Shown: positions 35,701-48,917 of the stretch, piece after piece
How positions within the stretch are numbered: position 1 is the stretch's first letter
How the letters are laid out: the number at the start of each line of letters is the position of its first letter
Origin: Sorghum bicolor
Taxonomy: Eukaryota > Streptophyta > Magnoliopsida > Poales > Poaceae
NCBI RefSeq assembly: GCF_000003195.3
Contig: NW_018396398.1
Location: 251,569-315,568, forward strand
DNA: 64,000 nucleotides
Direction of reading: 5' to 3'
Translations under genes and position numbers: made by a program
Notes under the pieces: model-generated
Seen by the model: the letters and a program-made list of their open reading frames with translations, nothing else
The model's database searches: none
What the model was told of the DNA's origin: nothing

Positions 35701-38700
35701 ATCTGGACGCACTTGATGGATCTCCTAGATGACATGTGTGATATGAAATCTTGCTTCGGTCTATTTGGAGACAGTGCTAGTTTCGGTGCAAGATAAGTGC
35801 AAGGTTTGCACATAATGCAGCATAGGCTAAGAAACCATTTTGGAGCACCCGATGGTACCCCTAGGTAAAAGGCTCAAGTGAAAGCTCGGTTTGGTCTATT
35901 TGGATATAGTGCTAATCTTGATGCAAGATAGATGCACGGTCTGCATGGAACGTACCATATGTTTAGAAATTAATTTGGACACAGCTGATAGAACTCCATG
36001 ATGACATGTGTCATATGGAATCTCACTTTGGTGTGCTTAGAGACAGTATTTGTTTCGGTGCAAGATATGTGCATGGTTTGCGCCTAAAGCACCAAAGTCT
36101 AAGAAACCATTTTGGAAGCACCTGTTGGTACTCCTAGGTAAAGAGGCTCAAGTGGAGGCTTAGTTCGGTCTGTTTAGAGATAGTGCTAATCTTGATGCAA
36201 GATAGGTGCACGATTTGCGTGGAACATACCATACGCTCAGAAATCAATTTGGACGCACCAGGTGGAACTCCTAGATGACATGTGTCATATGGAATCTCAC
36301 TTCGGTCTGTTTAGACACAGTGTTAGTTTCGGTGCAAGATAGGTGCACGGTTTGCACCTAATGCACCGTAGGATGAGAAACCATTTTGGATGCACCCGAT
36401 GGTACTCTTAGGTCAACAGGCTCAAGTGAAAGCTCGGTTTGGTCAGTTTGGAGATAGTGCTAATCTTGATGCAAGATAGATGCACGGTTTGCATGGAACA
36501 TACGATATGCTCAGAAATCAATTAGGACGCACCTGATATAACTCCTTGATGATGTGTGTCATATGGAATCTTGCTTTGGTTCGTTTAGAGACATTGTTAG
36601 TTTTGGTAGAAGATATGTGCACGGTTTATGCCAAATGCACCATAGCCTAAGAAACCATTTTAGACGCATCCGATGGTACTCGTAGTTGAAGAGGCTCAAG
36701 TGGAGGCTCAATTTGGTCTGTTCGGATATAGTGCTAATCTTGATGCAAGATAGTTGCACAGTTTGCATAGAACGTACCATATGTTAAGAAATCAATTTGG
36801 ACGCACCTAATGGAACTCCTAGATTACGTGTGTCATATAGAATCTCGCTTCGGTCTGTTTGGAGACAATGTTAGTTTCGGTGCAAGATAGGTGCATAGTT
36901 TGTGCCCAATGCACCACTGTCTAAGAAACCATTTTTGACGCACCTATTTGTACTCCTAGATGAAGAGGCTCAAGTGGAAGCTCGGTTCGTTTTGTTTGGA
37001 GATAGTGCTAATCTTGATGAAAGATAGGTGCACGGTTTGCATGAAAGATACCATATGCTTGGAAATCAGTTTGGATGCACCCGATGGAAATCCTTGATGA
37101 CGTGTGTCATATGGAATCTCGCTTTGGTCAGTTTAGAAACAGTGTTAGTTTCGGTGCAAGATATGTGCAAGGTTTTCGCCTAATGCACCATAGTCTAAGA
37201 AACGATTTTGGAAGCACCTGTTGGTACTTCGGTGAAGAGGCTCAAGTGAAAGCTCGGTTTGATCTGTTTGGAGATAGTGCCAATCTTGATACAAGATAGG
37301 TGCATGATTTGCAAGGAACATACCATATGCTTAGAAATCAATTTGGGCGCACCCAATGGAACTCATAGATGACGTGTGTCATATAGAATCTTGCTTCAGT
37401 CTATATGTAGACATTGTATGTTTTAGTGCAATATAGGTGCACAGTTTGCGCCTAATGCACCATAGTCTAAGAAACCATTTTGGACACACTATTTGGTACT
37501 CCTGGGTGAAGAGGCTCAAGTGGAAGCTTGGTTCGGTCAGTTTGGAGATAGTGCTAATCCTTATGCGAGGTAGGTGCATGGTTTGCATGGAACATACCAT
37601 ATGCTTGGAAATCAATTTGGATGCACCTGATGGAACTCCTTGATGACCTGTGTCATATGGAATCTCGCTTCGGTCCATTTGGAGACATTGTTAGTTTCGG
37701 TGCAAGATGGGTGCACAGTTTGCACCTAATGCTGCATAATCTACGAAACCATTTTGGACGCACTTGTTGGTACTCCTAGGTGAAGGACCTCAAATGGATG
37801 CTCGGTTCGGTCTGTTTGGAGATAGTGCTAATCTTGATGCAAGATAGGTGCACGGTTTGCAGAACATACCAAATGCTTGGAAATCAATCTAGACGCACAT
37901 GATGGAACTCCTAGATGACGTGTGTCATACCAAATCTTGCTTCGGTATGATTGGAGACAGTGTTAGTTTCGGTGCAAGATGGGTGCAAGGTTTGCACATA
38001 ATGCAGCATAGGCTAAGAAACCATTTTGAACGCACCCAACGGTACTCCTAGGTAAAAGGCTCAAATGAAAGCTCGGTTTGGTCTATTTGGAGATAGTGCT
38101 AATCTTGACCCAAGATAGATGCACGGTCTGCATGGAACGTACCATATGCTTAGAAATTAATTTGGACACACCCGATAGAACTCCTTGATGACGTGTGTCA
38201 TATGAAATCTCGCTTTGGTGTGCTTAGAGACAGTATTAGTTTCGGTGCAAGATATGTGCACGGTTTGCGCCTAATGCACCAATGTCTAAGAAACCATTTT
38301 GGAAGCACATGTTGGTACTCCTAGGTGAAGAGGCTCAAGTGGAGGCTCGGTTCGGTCTGTTTAGAGATAGTGCTAATCTTGGTAGAAGATAGGTGAACAA
38401 TTTGCATGGAACATACCATATTCTCAGAAATCAATTTGGACGCACCAGATGGAACTCTTAGACGACATGTGTCATATGGAATCTCGCTTCGGTCCGTTTA
38501 GAGACAGTGTTAGTTTTGGTGTAAGATAGGTAACAGGTTTGCACCTAATGCACCATAGGAAAGAAACCATTTTGGACGCACTCGATGGTACTCCTAGGTC
38601 AAGGGGCTCAAGTGAAAGCTCGGTTTGGTCTGTTTGGAGATAGTGCTAATCTTGATGAAAGATAGATGCACGGTTTGCATGGAACATACGATATGCTCAG

Positions 38701-39520
38701 AAATCAATTAGGACACACCTGATATAACTCCTTGATGATGTGTGTCATATGGAATCTTGCTTCAGTTCGTTTAGAGACAGTATTAGTTTTGGCAGAAGAT
38801 ATGTGCACGGTTTACGCCTAATGCACCATAGGCGAAGAAACCATTTTAGACACACCCAATGGTACTCGTAGTTGAAGAGGCTCAAGTGGAGGCTCGATTT
38901 GGTCTGTTCGGATATAGTGCTAATCTTGATGCAAGATAGTTGCACAGTTTGCATGGAACGTATCATTTGTTATGAAATCAATATGGACGCACCCAATGGA
39001 ACTCCTAGATGACGTGTGTCATATGGAATCTTACTTCAGTCTGTTTGGAGACAATGTTAGTTTCGGTGCTAGATAGGTGCATAGATTGTGCCTAATACAC
39101 CATAGTCTAAGAAATCATTTTTGACGCACCTGTTTGTACTCCTAGATGAAGAGGCTCAAGTGGAAGCTCGGCTCGGTCTGTTTAGAGATAGTGCTAATCT
39201 TGATGCAAGATCGGTGCACGGTTTGCATGGAACATACCATATGCTTGGAAATCAATTTGAATGCACCCGATGGAACTCCTTGATGACGTGTGTCATATGA
39301 AATCTCGCTTTGGTGTGCTTAGTGACAGTATTAGTTTCGGTGCAAGATATGTGCACGGTTTGCGCCTAATGCACCAAAGTCTAAGAAACCATTTTGGAAG
39401 CATCTATTGGTACTCCTAGGTGAAGAGGCTCAAGTGGAGGCTCTGTTCGGTCTCTTTAAAGATAGTGCTAATCTTGATGCAAGATAGATGCACGGTCTGC
39501 ATGGAACATACCAAATGCTT

Positions 39521-41435
39521 GGAAAATAATCTGGACACACATGATGGAACTCATAGATGACGTGTGTCATACAAAATCTTGCTTCGGTCTGTTTGGAGAC
39601 AGTGTTAGTTTTGGTGCAAGATAGATGCAAGGTTTGCACATAATGCAACATAGGCTAAGAAACCATTTTGGACGCACCCGATGGAACTCCTAGGTAAAAG
39701 GCTCAAGTGAAAGCTCAGTTTGGGCTATTTGGAGATAGTGCTAATCTTGATGCAAGATAGATGCACGGTCTGCATGGAACATATGATATGCTTAGAAATC
39801 AATTAGGACGCACCTGATATAACACCTTGATGATGTGTTTCATATGGAAAATTGCTTCAGTTTGTTTAAAGACAATGTTAGTTTTGGTAGAAGATATGTG
39901 CAGGGTTTACGCCTAATGCACCATAGGCTAAGAAACCATTTTAGACGCACCCGATGGTAGTCGTAATGTAAGAGGCTCAAGTGGAGGCTCGATTTGGTCT
40001 GTTCACATATAGTGTTAATCTTGATGCAAGATAGTTGCACAGTTTGCATGGAATGTACCATATGTTAAGAAATCAATTTAGACGCACCCAATAGAACTCC
40101 TAGATGACGTGTGTCATATGGAATCTCACTTTGGACTCTTTGAAGACAATGTTAGTTTTGGTGCAAGATAGGTGCATAGTTTGTGCCTAATGCACCGTAG
40201 TCTAAGAAACCATTTTTGATGCACCTGTTTGTACTCCTAGATGAAGGGGCTCAAGTGGAAGCTCGGTTCGGTGTGTTTGGAGATAGTGCTAATCTTGATG
40301 CAAGATCGGTGCACGGTTTGCATAGAACATACCATATGCTTGGAAATCAATTTGAATGCACCCGATGGAACTCCTTGATGACGTGTGTCATATGGAATCT
40401 CACTTTGGTCTGTTTGAAGACAATGTTAGTTTCGGTGAAAGATAGGTGCATAGTTTGTGCCTAATGCACCATAGTATAAAAAACCATTTTGACGCACCTA
40501 TTTGTACTCCTAGATGAAGAGGCTCAAGTGGAAGCTCGGTTCGGTCTGTTTGGAGATAGTGCTAATCTTAATGCAAGATAGGTGCACGGTTTGCATGGAA
40601 CATACCATATGCTTGGGAATCAATTTGGATGCACCCGATGGAACTCCTTGATGACGTGTGTCATTTGGAATCTTGCTTTGGTGTGTTTAGAAACAGTGTT
40701 AGTTTTGGTGCAAGATAGGTGCAAGGTTTGCACATAATGTAGCATAGGCTAAGAAACAATTTTGGACGCACCCGATGGTACTCCTAGGTAAAAGGCTCAA
40801 GTGAAAGCTCGGTTTGGTCTATTTGGAGATAGTGCTAATATTGATGCAAGATAGATACACGATCTGCATGGAACGTACCATATGCTTGGAAATTAATTTG
40901 GACACACCCGATATAACTCCTTGATGACGTGTGTCATATGGTATCTCGCTTTGGTGTGCTTAGCGACAGTATTAGTTTCGGTGCAAGATATGTGCATGGT
41001 TTGCGCCTAATGCACCAAAGTCTAAGAAACCATTTTGGAAGCATCTATTGGTACTCCTAGGTGAAGAGGCTCAAGTGCAGGCTCGGTTCGGTCTCTTTAG
41101 AGATAGTGCTAATCTTGATGCAAGATAGATGCACGGTCTGCATGGAAAGTACCATATGCTTAGAAATTAATTTGGACACACCCAATAGAACTCCTTGATG
41201 ACGTGTGTCATATGGAATCTCAATTTGGTGTGCTTAGAGACAGTAATAGTTTCGGTGCAAGATATGTGCACGGTTTGTGCCCAATGCAACAAAGTCTAAG
41301 AAACCATTTTGGAAGCACCTGTTGGTACTCCTAGGTGAAGAGGCTCAAGTGGAGGCTCAGTTCAGTCTGTTTGGAGATAGTGCTAATCTTGATGCAAGAT
41401 AGGTGCACGGTTTGCATGGAACATACCAAATGCTT
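39521..41435. repeat. Higher-order satellite unit of 14 monomers (1,915 bp)
   Basis: The rare variant GGAAAATAAT occurs at 39521 and 41436, exactly 1,915 bp apart. The variant TCGTAATGTAAGAGG shows the same spacing (39961 and 41876). The variants TTTCATATGGAA and GATATAACACCTTGATG occur near both. The same series reappears in block 3 (62173 to 63817), there 1,644 bp long because one dimer of the copy at about 40860-41435 is absent. Confidence 0.75.
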
Positions 41436-42786
41436 GGAAAATAATCTGGACGCACATGATGGAACTCCTGGATGACGTGTGTCATACAAAATCTTGCTTC
41501 GGTCTGTTTGGAGACAGTGTTAGTTTTGGTGCAAGATAGGTGCAAGGTTTGCACATAATGCAGCATAGGCTAAGAAACCATTTTGGACGCACCCGATGGT
41601 ACTCCTAGGTAAAAGGCTCAATTGAAAGCTCGGTTTGGGCTATTTGGAGATAGTGCTAATCTTGATGCAAGATAGATGCACGGTCTGCATGGAACATACG
41701 ATATGCTTAGAAATCAATTAGGACGCACCTGATATAACACCTTGATGATGTGTTTCATATGGAATATTGCTTCAGTTTATTTAAAGACAGTGTTAGTTTT
41801 GGTAGAAGATATGTGCAGGGTTTACGCCTAATGCACCATAGGCTAAGAAACCATTTTATACGCTCCCGATGGTAGTCGTAATGTAAGAGGCTCAAGTGGA
41901 GGCTCGATTTGGTCTGTTCACATATAGTGTTAATCTTGATGCAAGATAGTTGCACAGTTTGCATGGAACGTACCATATGTTAAGAAATCAATTTGGACGT
42001 ACCCAATGGAACTCCTATATGACGTGTGTCATATAGAATCTCGCTTCGGTCTGTTTGGAGACAGTGTTAGTTTCGGTGTAAGATAGGTGCATAGTTTGTG
42101 CCCAATGCACCATGGTCTAAGAAACCATTTTTGACGCACCTGTTTGTAGTCCGAGATGAAGACGCTCAAGTGGAAGTTCGGTTCGGTCTATTTGGAGGTA
42201 ATGCTAATCTTGATGAAAGATAGGTGCACAGTTTGCATGAAACATACCATATGCTTAGAAATCAATTTGGACGCACCCAAAGGAACTCCTAGATGATGTG
42301 TGTCATATGGAATCTTGCTTCAGTCTATATGTAGACATTGTATGTTTTAGTGCACGATAGGTGCACAGTTTGCGCCTAATCCACCATAGTCTAAGAAACC
42401 ATTTTGGACGCACTATTTGGTACTCCTGGGTGAAGAGGCTCAAGTGGAAGCTTGGTTCGGTCAGTTTGGAGATAGTGCTGATCCTTATGCAAGGTAGGTG
42501 CATGGTTTGCACGGAACATACCATATGCTTGGAAATCAATTTGGATGCACCTGATGGAACTCCTTGATGACCTGTATCATATGGAATCCGCTTCGGTCCA
42601 TTTGGAGACATTGTTAGTTTTGGTGCAAGATGGGTGCACAGTTTGCACCTAATGCACCATAGTCTAAGAAACCATTTTGGACGCACTTGTTGGTACTCCT
42701 AGGTGAAGGAGCTCAAATGGATGCTCGGTTCAGTCTATTTGGAGATAGTCCTAATCTTGATGCAAGATAGGTGCACGGTTTGCATG

Positions 42787-42791
42787 GAACA
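42787..42791. repeat. Target site duplication GAACA, left of the Sirevirus
   Basis: GAACA in A-type satellite (GCATGGAACA), repeated at 60514-60518, where the satellite resumes with TACCATATAC. Confidence 0.95.
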
Positions 42792-42805
42792 TGAAAGGAT
42801 CAAGA
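42792..42805 (-). repeat. Terminal 14 bp of the Sirevirus 3' LTR, cut off by the nested insertion
   Basis: TGAAAGGATCAAGA corresponds to the LTR end at 58981 (TGGAAAGGATCAAGA). The rest of the LTR continues at 47387. The last five bases, CAAGA, are one copy of the target duplication of the inner element. Confidence 0.9.
42801..42805. repeat. Target site duplication CAAGA, left of the nested LTR
   Basis: CAAGA precedes TGTCATAGAACC and is repeated right after GTGTTACA at 47382-47386. Taking out the insertion and one copy restores a continuous Sirevirus LTR like the one at 58981. Confidence 0.93.
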
Positions 42806-45800
42806 TGTCATAGAACCGACCAAATTATAAGAGTTCAAGTGTAGAAACGATCGACAAGCAATCAAGTTTCCAAACTTGAGCCCATATAATCCCGGTAGTC
42901 AATTGAAATCATGAAGGACTTCAAACCAACTTGCAACAAACCAAGATCGTAATAATTCAGCACAACACAGCGATTGTTACCAAGTCATACATTGCCGTCG
43001 AAGCGGCACCACATCAGAGTATTAAGTTATTACAACACTTGTTTGAAGTAGCGGAAGCAAAATAGTTACACACACACTTTCCAAATTTAGTTCTTAAGTT
43101 CGAGTTACTGCCAGAGTCTATGCCATCCTTCCAAAAGCATCAAGTACGAGGTTGTTAGAGAACCGTGCCCAACGGTTAGTCCTCATCCCCAGCGGGATGG
43201 AGACAGGTCTTGCAGAAGCCGTCATAAAAGATATCATCTGCAACAGGTGGGAATAAACCCTGAGTACGAGAATGTACTCAGCTAGACTTGCCCGTCTAGT
43301 AAAACATAAAAGACACCAAGGATCATGCAAGGCTACTATATAAAAGTAGAGCTGGTTGAATCGACATTTTGCCAAAAGCCTTTATTAAGACTAACCCAAT
43401 GTAAGAGCATCATATTTATTTATCATCAGCCTACCACTAGATTAGCACTTGTACTACAACACATCACTTGATTATTACAAACAATAATAACCATATCAAA
43501 TTCATCATATGTTCTACTTTGCTATCATCATTATCATGAACCAAGTTTATTAGTGAATGCTACGTTGCCGCTGCTCTGTCAAGTTCTCACTAACCGGGAG
43601 AGACGGCGATTCGAATCGAATTCCTATCCAGCTGGAGGGTTATTCCTAGCACTCACCCAAGCATCCCCCGTCGGAGAGCCAACGGGTCACCTTTGGTACG
43701 ACTCAGGAATCGCAGCTCCGATCAGCGCCGCACTCCCAGGGCTACCACTCTGGGAGGTCAGGAATTTTAACTCACCTGCCTTTGGGCTTACGCCAAAGGC
43801 CCCCCGCACGCCGCACTTCCTCCGGTAGTGCGCACTTTATACTTGCCGGTCTTCCGGCCTGAGTCATACTACTCGGCTTCGCGGTCGGAACGAGTTATCC
43901 GGCCAACTAAGTGTTAGGCATGCGTTCAACATGACAAGAGGACGTACAACGATCGGTCCTTAGCTGCCACAGATGGAGTTACTACAAACTTGCAAAACTC
44001 CGCCTGGCTTAAGTCAAATTAATCAGGTTCCAGCCACGATAACACATATAGACCATCGCGATCTGACCCAACCCTATATCGCGCAGGTGACAGGAAATCA
44101 CCCGACTTCTACCGATTAAGCATGGCTAAGCTGCTACTCGATCCTAACTCTACAACCAAGGTAGGGTAAAGTATCTGGACAAGGATGGAGTAAAAATGCA
44201 GCAAAGGTTTCATCACAACTCCTATACTTAATGCACCAATAGATATAACATATTAAATAAACTTTCAAAAGTAAACGGGAGGCTTAGAATGCTCCGGGGC
44301 TTGCCTTTCACGAACGAAGCTGGCTCGTGATTTGGGCACTCAAATCTCCTTCGGGCTCCTCGAGTCCAACTTGCTGGACCTCCACTTCCGGGTTGCCCTC
44401 CTGACCTTCGGGATTCGCTTGCAGATCGAAGGAGACTGCCGCGTCCGATGCACCAATTGCATGCTCGGTGAATGAGAAGGTATGCACACAAAAGAATGAA
44501 TGCTTGACAACATAAGTAAGTCACTGGACACTCATTTACGGAGCAAAAGTTATAACAAGTTCGCACAAGTTAACAAGTTAACTTAGCCCAAAACGTATCA
44601 TGATAGCCTATAACAGCAAGCATCAACAGCAGGATGAGCTTAGTAAACAGATCATAACTATTACCACAAAGATCCAACAAACATGGGTGAGGACATTCTG
44701 GAAGGCTTATGAAATTGTCTACAAATCATCTTTAAACATCACAGCAAGATTCATACATTAAACCAGTCATTTAAACAAAGTTCCAGGTTCTGTCCCAGAA
44801 AAACAGAGAGCACCTATTTCTGGAACCCAACTTGGAACAGCCATAACTTTTAAACTACTGGACACAAAGACTCCAAATTTAAACCACAGCTAGTTCAATA
44901 AGTTTACAACAACTTTGATTTAGACAAGTTGCCCAGAAAACCAAATTATCATTAAGCAAAAGTTAAATTGCTCCCTTGCTGTCCAGAACAGCCTTTAACC
45001 CTATAATTAAATATTTGATGACATAACCAAAGCACAAACCAGGCCAACCACATGGCTTATGAACACAAGCCTATCACAAGGTTACTAGAACATCAGATGA
45101 CCACCCCCAAACATTTACTTAACCAGGCATTTATTAATTAATTCTAGAAAGGGGCATAATTACAAGATACTAGTTAAATTGCTCAGAAAAATCTACAAAC
45201 ATTACAGGAGCATAAGTATAACATCAAAGCATCACCATAAAAATTTCAGAGCCATTGCACATACCAAATTAATGATATACCTTTAACATGTAACTAGGTG
45301 CTTATTTCATAAATTGGAAAACATGACTTATATGGTGCCAAACAACAGATTTCAAATTATTTACATATGAGGAATACCATAAACATGTTTACTACCAAAG
45401 TAGAGCACCAACATAAGCACCAATTATTTTATATAATTTAACCAAGGAAACAAACCAAATTTCAATCATAAATTACATATCACAGCTACATTGTTCCAAA
45501 AATCATGAAATATTTATCAAAGCACTCTAGTATCACACAGAGACTACCATAAAATTTTTAGAGCAAACTAAGCAGTATAACAAGAGATATGAATTTATCC
45601 AAGAATAACAAGATTAAATCCTTAATAAATATTTTCCTAGAAAACATGGTTCATTTTATATTTTTATTAAAAACTAGCCATCTCCAGGAAAACCACAAAA
45701 TTTGTTTCACAATTTTTAGATCTCAGAAACAGGAGATATGATTTTTGCAAGAAAGCCAAAAATCTGGATTTTGAATAAAAGAAAAGGAGGGAAGTGAGGT

Positions 45801-47381
45801 GACACTGACAGTGGACCCCGGCTGTCAGGTTCTTCTCCCTCACGGCCGAGGCGACTCTCGCTGGCGATTTCTCCGCGACGGCGAGGTCTCCGGCCAAACC
45901 AAGGGCACCAACGTGATCCCCGGACTCTAGCGACTCGATTGACCCCCTTTTTCCCACGGCGGAGCCACCGGACAATGGCTCCGTCGACGACGATGGCGGC
46001 TCGGCGGAGGTGCTCGGCGTTACGCTGGAGTCCTCAGGCCGGTAGAGCGTGACCTAAGACCTTCTACAGCACCAGCGAACTACGGCGAAGCTTCCTAGGT
46101 ACGCGGCTTGGCTTGAAACCTCGTGGAACACGCTGGCCACGAGAGCACCCATCTCCGGCGGAAACACGGTGGCGCTGCGCATCGTGTCCGGCGACGGAGA
46201 GTTCGGTAGAGCGTCCACCAAGTGGCGCAAACGCAAGCTAGGAACCTAAGCAACCTCTAGGACCTAACCAGAGACGACGAGAGGCTTCACAGGGCTCGGC
46301 ATTGAGCTCGCCAGAAAAGATGGTCACGGCGACCCGATTTGGGGGAAGAAGGAAATGGCGGCTCACCGGTGGGTTTCGCGGCGAGTTAGGGGGTGGGAAG
46401 TGAAGAGCGGCTCACAGCGGAGCTATGGGTGGAGTTTGGTGGACTGACACACAGCGAGGAGCGCGCACGAGCTCGCGATGGTGAGCTCGCTGCGGGCGCT
46501 CTTCTGGCGAGAGAGGCGAGGCAGAGAGGAAGTGGACGCGTCCACTCCGCTCGAGGCGACGCCGTGGACGTCATGCACGTGCTGGAAGCTGACAAGCAGG
46601 GCCAGGAACGATGTACGGACGACAAATGTCGCCGTTGCTCTGCCGCCGGTCGGCCACGTCGGTGAGCTCCATTCCGATTCAGACAAAACGATGGCCGACT
46701 GACAGAGCTACTTTGACAACGATTCACTCCCAAACCAAAGCGAATTAGAACATGATGTAGTTGACAAAGTTGGAGTAGTAGCCGAGATCTACAACTTTGT
46801 CAACTGGAGCAAAAGCCAGATCGGCCTGGATCGAGAGGTATGAAGTTTTCAAAATCGATCGAGCAAACTGGTTTCGTTCCAGGACTTAGAAAATTTCCTA
46901 AGTGTTGGAAACAGCCCCAATTTTGCCTTGTGGGTCACTTTTGAGCTATTTGTGTTCATTTTCATGAGATGGCCATAAAACAACTTTTGTTCCTTATAAA
47001 AGTTTCTACAACTTTTCTGTAGAAAGTTTTGACATGCAAACATTTTATGAAACACTTTTTAAAAGCCTAAGGAAAAGAGGTTTTTAGGGCCTATTTACAT
47101 AAGTATGACTTAAGTGATTATTTTGGAGAAGTGATCAACATGAACATTGTTCCCAAAGTTAAGTTAAGCATAGATAAACTAATTACCAAGGCATAGAGCA
47201 CAAACACAAGCATGGTTCACTCAAACATAAGCATAGGAAGCCTATTTAAGCAATTTAAATCACATTTTGCATAGAATGACATGGCTCAAGATAGATGATG
47301 ATCATGATATGCTTTGAGTAGATGATGATGATGCTCATGCTATGCACATGATTAATGCAACCATAACACTGGGGTGTTACA
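42806..47381 (-). mobile_element. Nested element, probably a solo long LTR of a Gypsy retrotransposon
   Basis: 4,576 bp, bounded by TG...CA on the plus strand (TGTCATAGAACC...GGGGTGTTACA) and flanked by CAAGA on both sides (42801-42805 and 47382-47386). I find no internal direct repeat of the ends and no gag or pol domain, so it behaves as one LTR. On the minus strand it starts TGTAACACCCCAGTG, a start common to very long LTRs of Tekay/Del-type grass Gypsy elements; that family link and the orientation are inferred. Composition varies: AT-rich at 44560-45780, GC-rich at 43590-43900 and 45800-46700. Small open frames such as those at 45667-46733 overlap on both strands and are not supported as genes. 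A non-autonomous element with unusual internal sequence is the alternative. Confidence 0.75.
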
Positions 47382-47386
47382 CAAGA
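47382..47386. repeat. Target site duplication CAAGA, right of the nested LTR
   Basis: Second copy; the Sirevirus LTR continues with TGCCCAAGAGGGG. Confidence 0.93.
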
Positions 47387-48903
47387 TGCCCAAGAGGGGG
47401 GGGTGAATTGAGCTTCTCTAAAAATTTAAGCAACCAATAAGCTTCAATTCAACCCCTTGTGCCTAGTGTGACCTAGAGAGCTACCGGATAAGAAGTTTTG
47501 CAACCTAGTTCCAATCCTATTCTAGCAAGGCAATTCTAAGAATGTAAAGACACAAAGTAAATGCTAGAAAGTAAAGGAGTAGTGGAAGAAAGTGCTCGGC
47601 GATATTTTGCCGAGGTATCGGAGAGTCACCACTCTCCACTAGTCCTCGTTGGAGCACCCGCGCAAGGGTCTTGCTCCCCCTTGGTCCGTGCAAGGACCAA
47701 GTGCTCTCTATGGGCTGATTCTTCGACACTCCGTCGCGGTGAATCGCCCAAAACCGCTCACAAGCTTGACACGAGCCACCCACAAGAACTCCGAGCGGTC
47801 TTCGTGCCTCCAATCACCACCGAACCGTCTAGGTGATGGTGATCACCAAGAGTAACAAGCAAAGAACTCTCACTTGACCGAAACAAGGCTCTAGAGAGTG
47901 GTGGATGCACACTTGACTCTTGGAAATCACTAGAGAAGGATTCTCTCAAGAAATCACTCATAACTCAATCCTCTCTAGACTCTTGCTACTCTCTTGCTCC
48001 ACAACAAGTTTCTCAGATGTTCAAATGGGCAAGAGAGCTCTCATGGACGAGGTGGAGGAGTATAAATACTACCCACGAAGTCCAAAGGTCAGCCAACCGT
48101 TTTCCACTGAAAACGGGGTCACCGGACGCACTTTATGTTGCACCGGACGCTCTGCACCGAGTGACCGGTGCTCCATAACGGCTAACTGTACCTTCGTCTG
48201 ACAGGTCACCGGACGCTAACTCTTAGCGTCCGGTGGCACCGTCCGGTGCTCCAGGGAGTTTTACATACTCCCTGCGCATGGGACCGGACACTACCCGGTG
48301 CGTCCGGTGCTAGCGTCCGGTGCTCGGGGAAGGTTTACAACCTCCCTGGGTATGGGACCGGACGCTGCCCGGTGAGTCTGGTGCCAGCGTCCGGTGCCTA
48401 ACCCTAAGCACCGAGAACTTCCAACGGCTAGGGACCTCACCGGACGCACTCACAGAGCGTCCGGTGCCCCCTTGTGCATCCTACTTCGTCGAAACGTGAT
48501 CGCTCCAAAACGAAGTTGGTTCCTCTCAATCTAAGGACTATCTCTGAGCTGCCTAGTGCTAGGTTTGCCAAGTGTGCACCACACCTAAAGCCTTGCCTAA
48601 GTCAAGCTACTAGATCAAAGCCCCTCTTAATAGTATGGTCAAAGGAAATCAAAGTCCTAAACTATTCTAAGTGCCCTTCTTCACCATATGGCACTTAGAC
48701 CTAGTCTAGTCTTGACGATGTCCACCCATCCTTTGAAAACTGAAAACAATTTCCACTATTAAGTAGGCATGTACGTCCCTGTCCATCGAATACCTATTAC
48801 CATGACCTTACCCATGACTTTGCCTCTGCAAAACACACGTTAGTCATAGTAAACAACATTGTCATTAATCACCAAAATCACTAGGGGCCTAGATGCTCTT
48901 TCA
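47387..48903 (-). repeat. Main part of the Sirevirus 3' LTR
   Basis: It matches 58995-60513 closely. With the 14-bp tip it makes about 1,531 bp, against 1,533 bp for the other LTR. It ends on the plus strand at GATGCTCTTTCA. Differences include a 16-bp segment near 48207-48222 that is absent from the other copy, and a 13-bp segment near 60055 that is absent here. A TATA-like TATAAATA (48061-48068) and a cluster of ACCGGACGC/GCGTCCGGT repeats (48110-48470) lie inside. Confidence 0.93.
48110..48470. repeat. CACCGGACGC/GCGTCCGGTG repeats in the 3' LTR
   Basis: Around ten short copies in both orientations, separated by 10-50 bp, many paired as potential hairpins (for example at 48200-48245). Conserved palindromes of this kind in noncoding parts are described for Sireviruses. 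They make the U3 CpG-rich. Confidence 0.75.
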
Positions 48904-48917
48904 ATCTCCCCCTTTTT
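48904..48917 (-). other. Polypurine tract of the Sirevirus
   Basis: The minus strand reads AAAAAGGGGGAGAT, directly before the 3' LTR start TGAAAGAGC. This is the typical Sirevirus tract. Confidence 0.9.

Larger units (their letters stand above)
30113..42791. repeat. Centromeric-type satellite, block 2
   Basis: About 93 monomers of 137 bp continuing the phase of block 1. A B-variant carrying TCGTAGTTGAAG or TCGTAATGTAAG recurs at 32462 (truncated), 34629, 36682, 38867, 39961 and 41876. The spacings are 2167, 2053, 2185, 1094 and 1915 bp, close to 16, 15, 16, 8 and 14 monomers. Truncated units occur near 30980, 32237, 33675 and 34024. No gene is present; repeated open frames of about 68 and 73 codons follow the monomer period. 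Confidence 0.95.

Noticed and set aside
43590..43930. Conserved-looking GC-rich segment as a structured RNA or host exon
   Set aside because: No continuous reading frame, no splice pattern and no recognisable RNA fold. It is more likely an LTR segment; no positive evidence for a gene.
45667..46733. Possible small genes in the GC-rich part of the nested element
   Set aside because: Short frames on both strands overlap; there is no retroelement or host domain. Probably LTR sequence.
47561..48201. Small ORFs shared by the two Sirevirus LTRs (about 91-98 codons)
   Set aside because: Their sharing is explained by LTR duplication; they have no known domain and lie on both strands.
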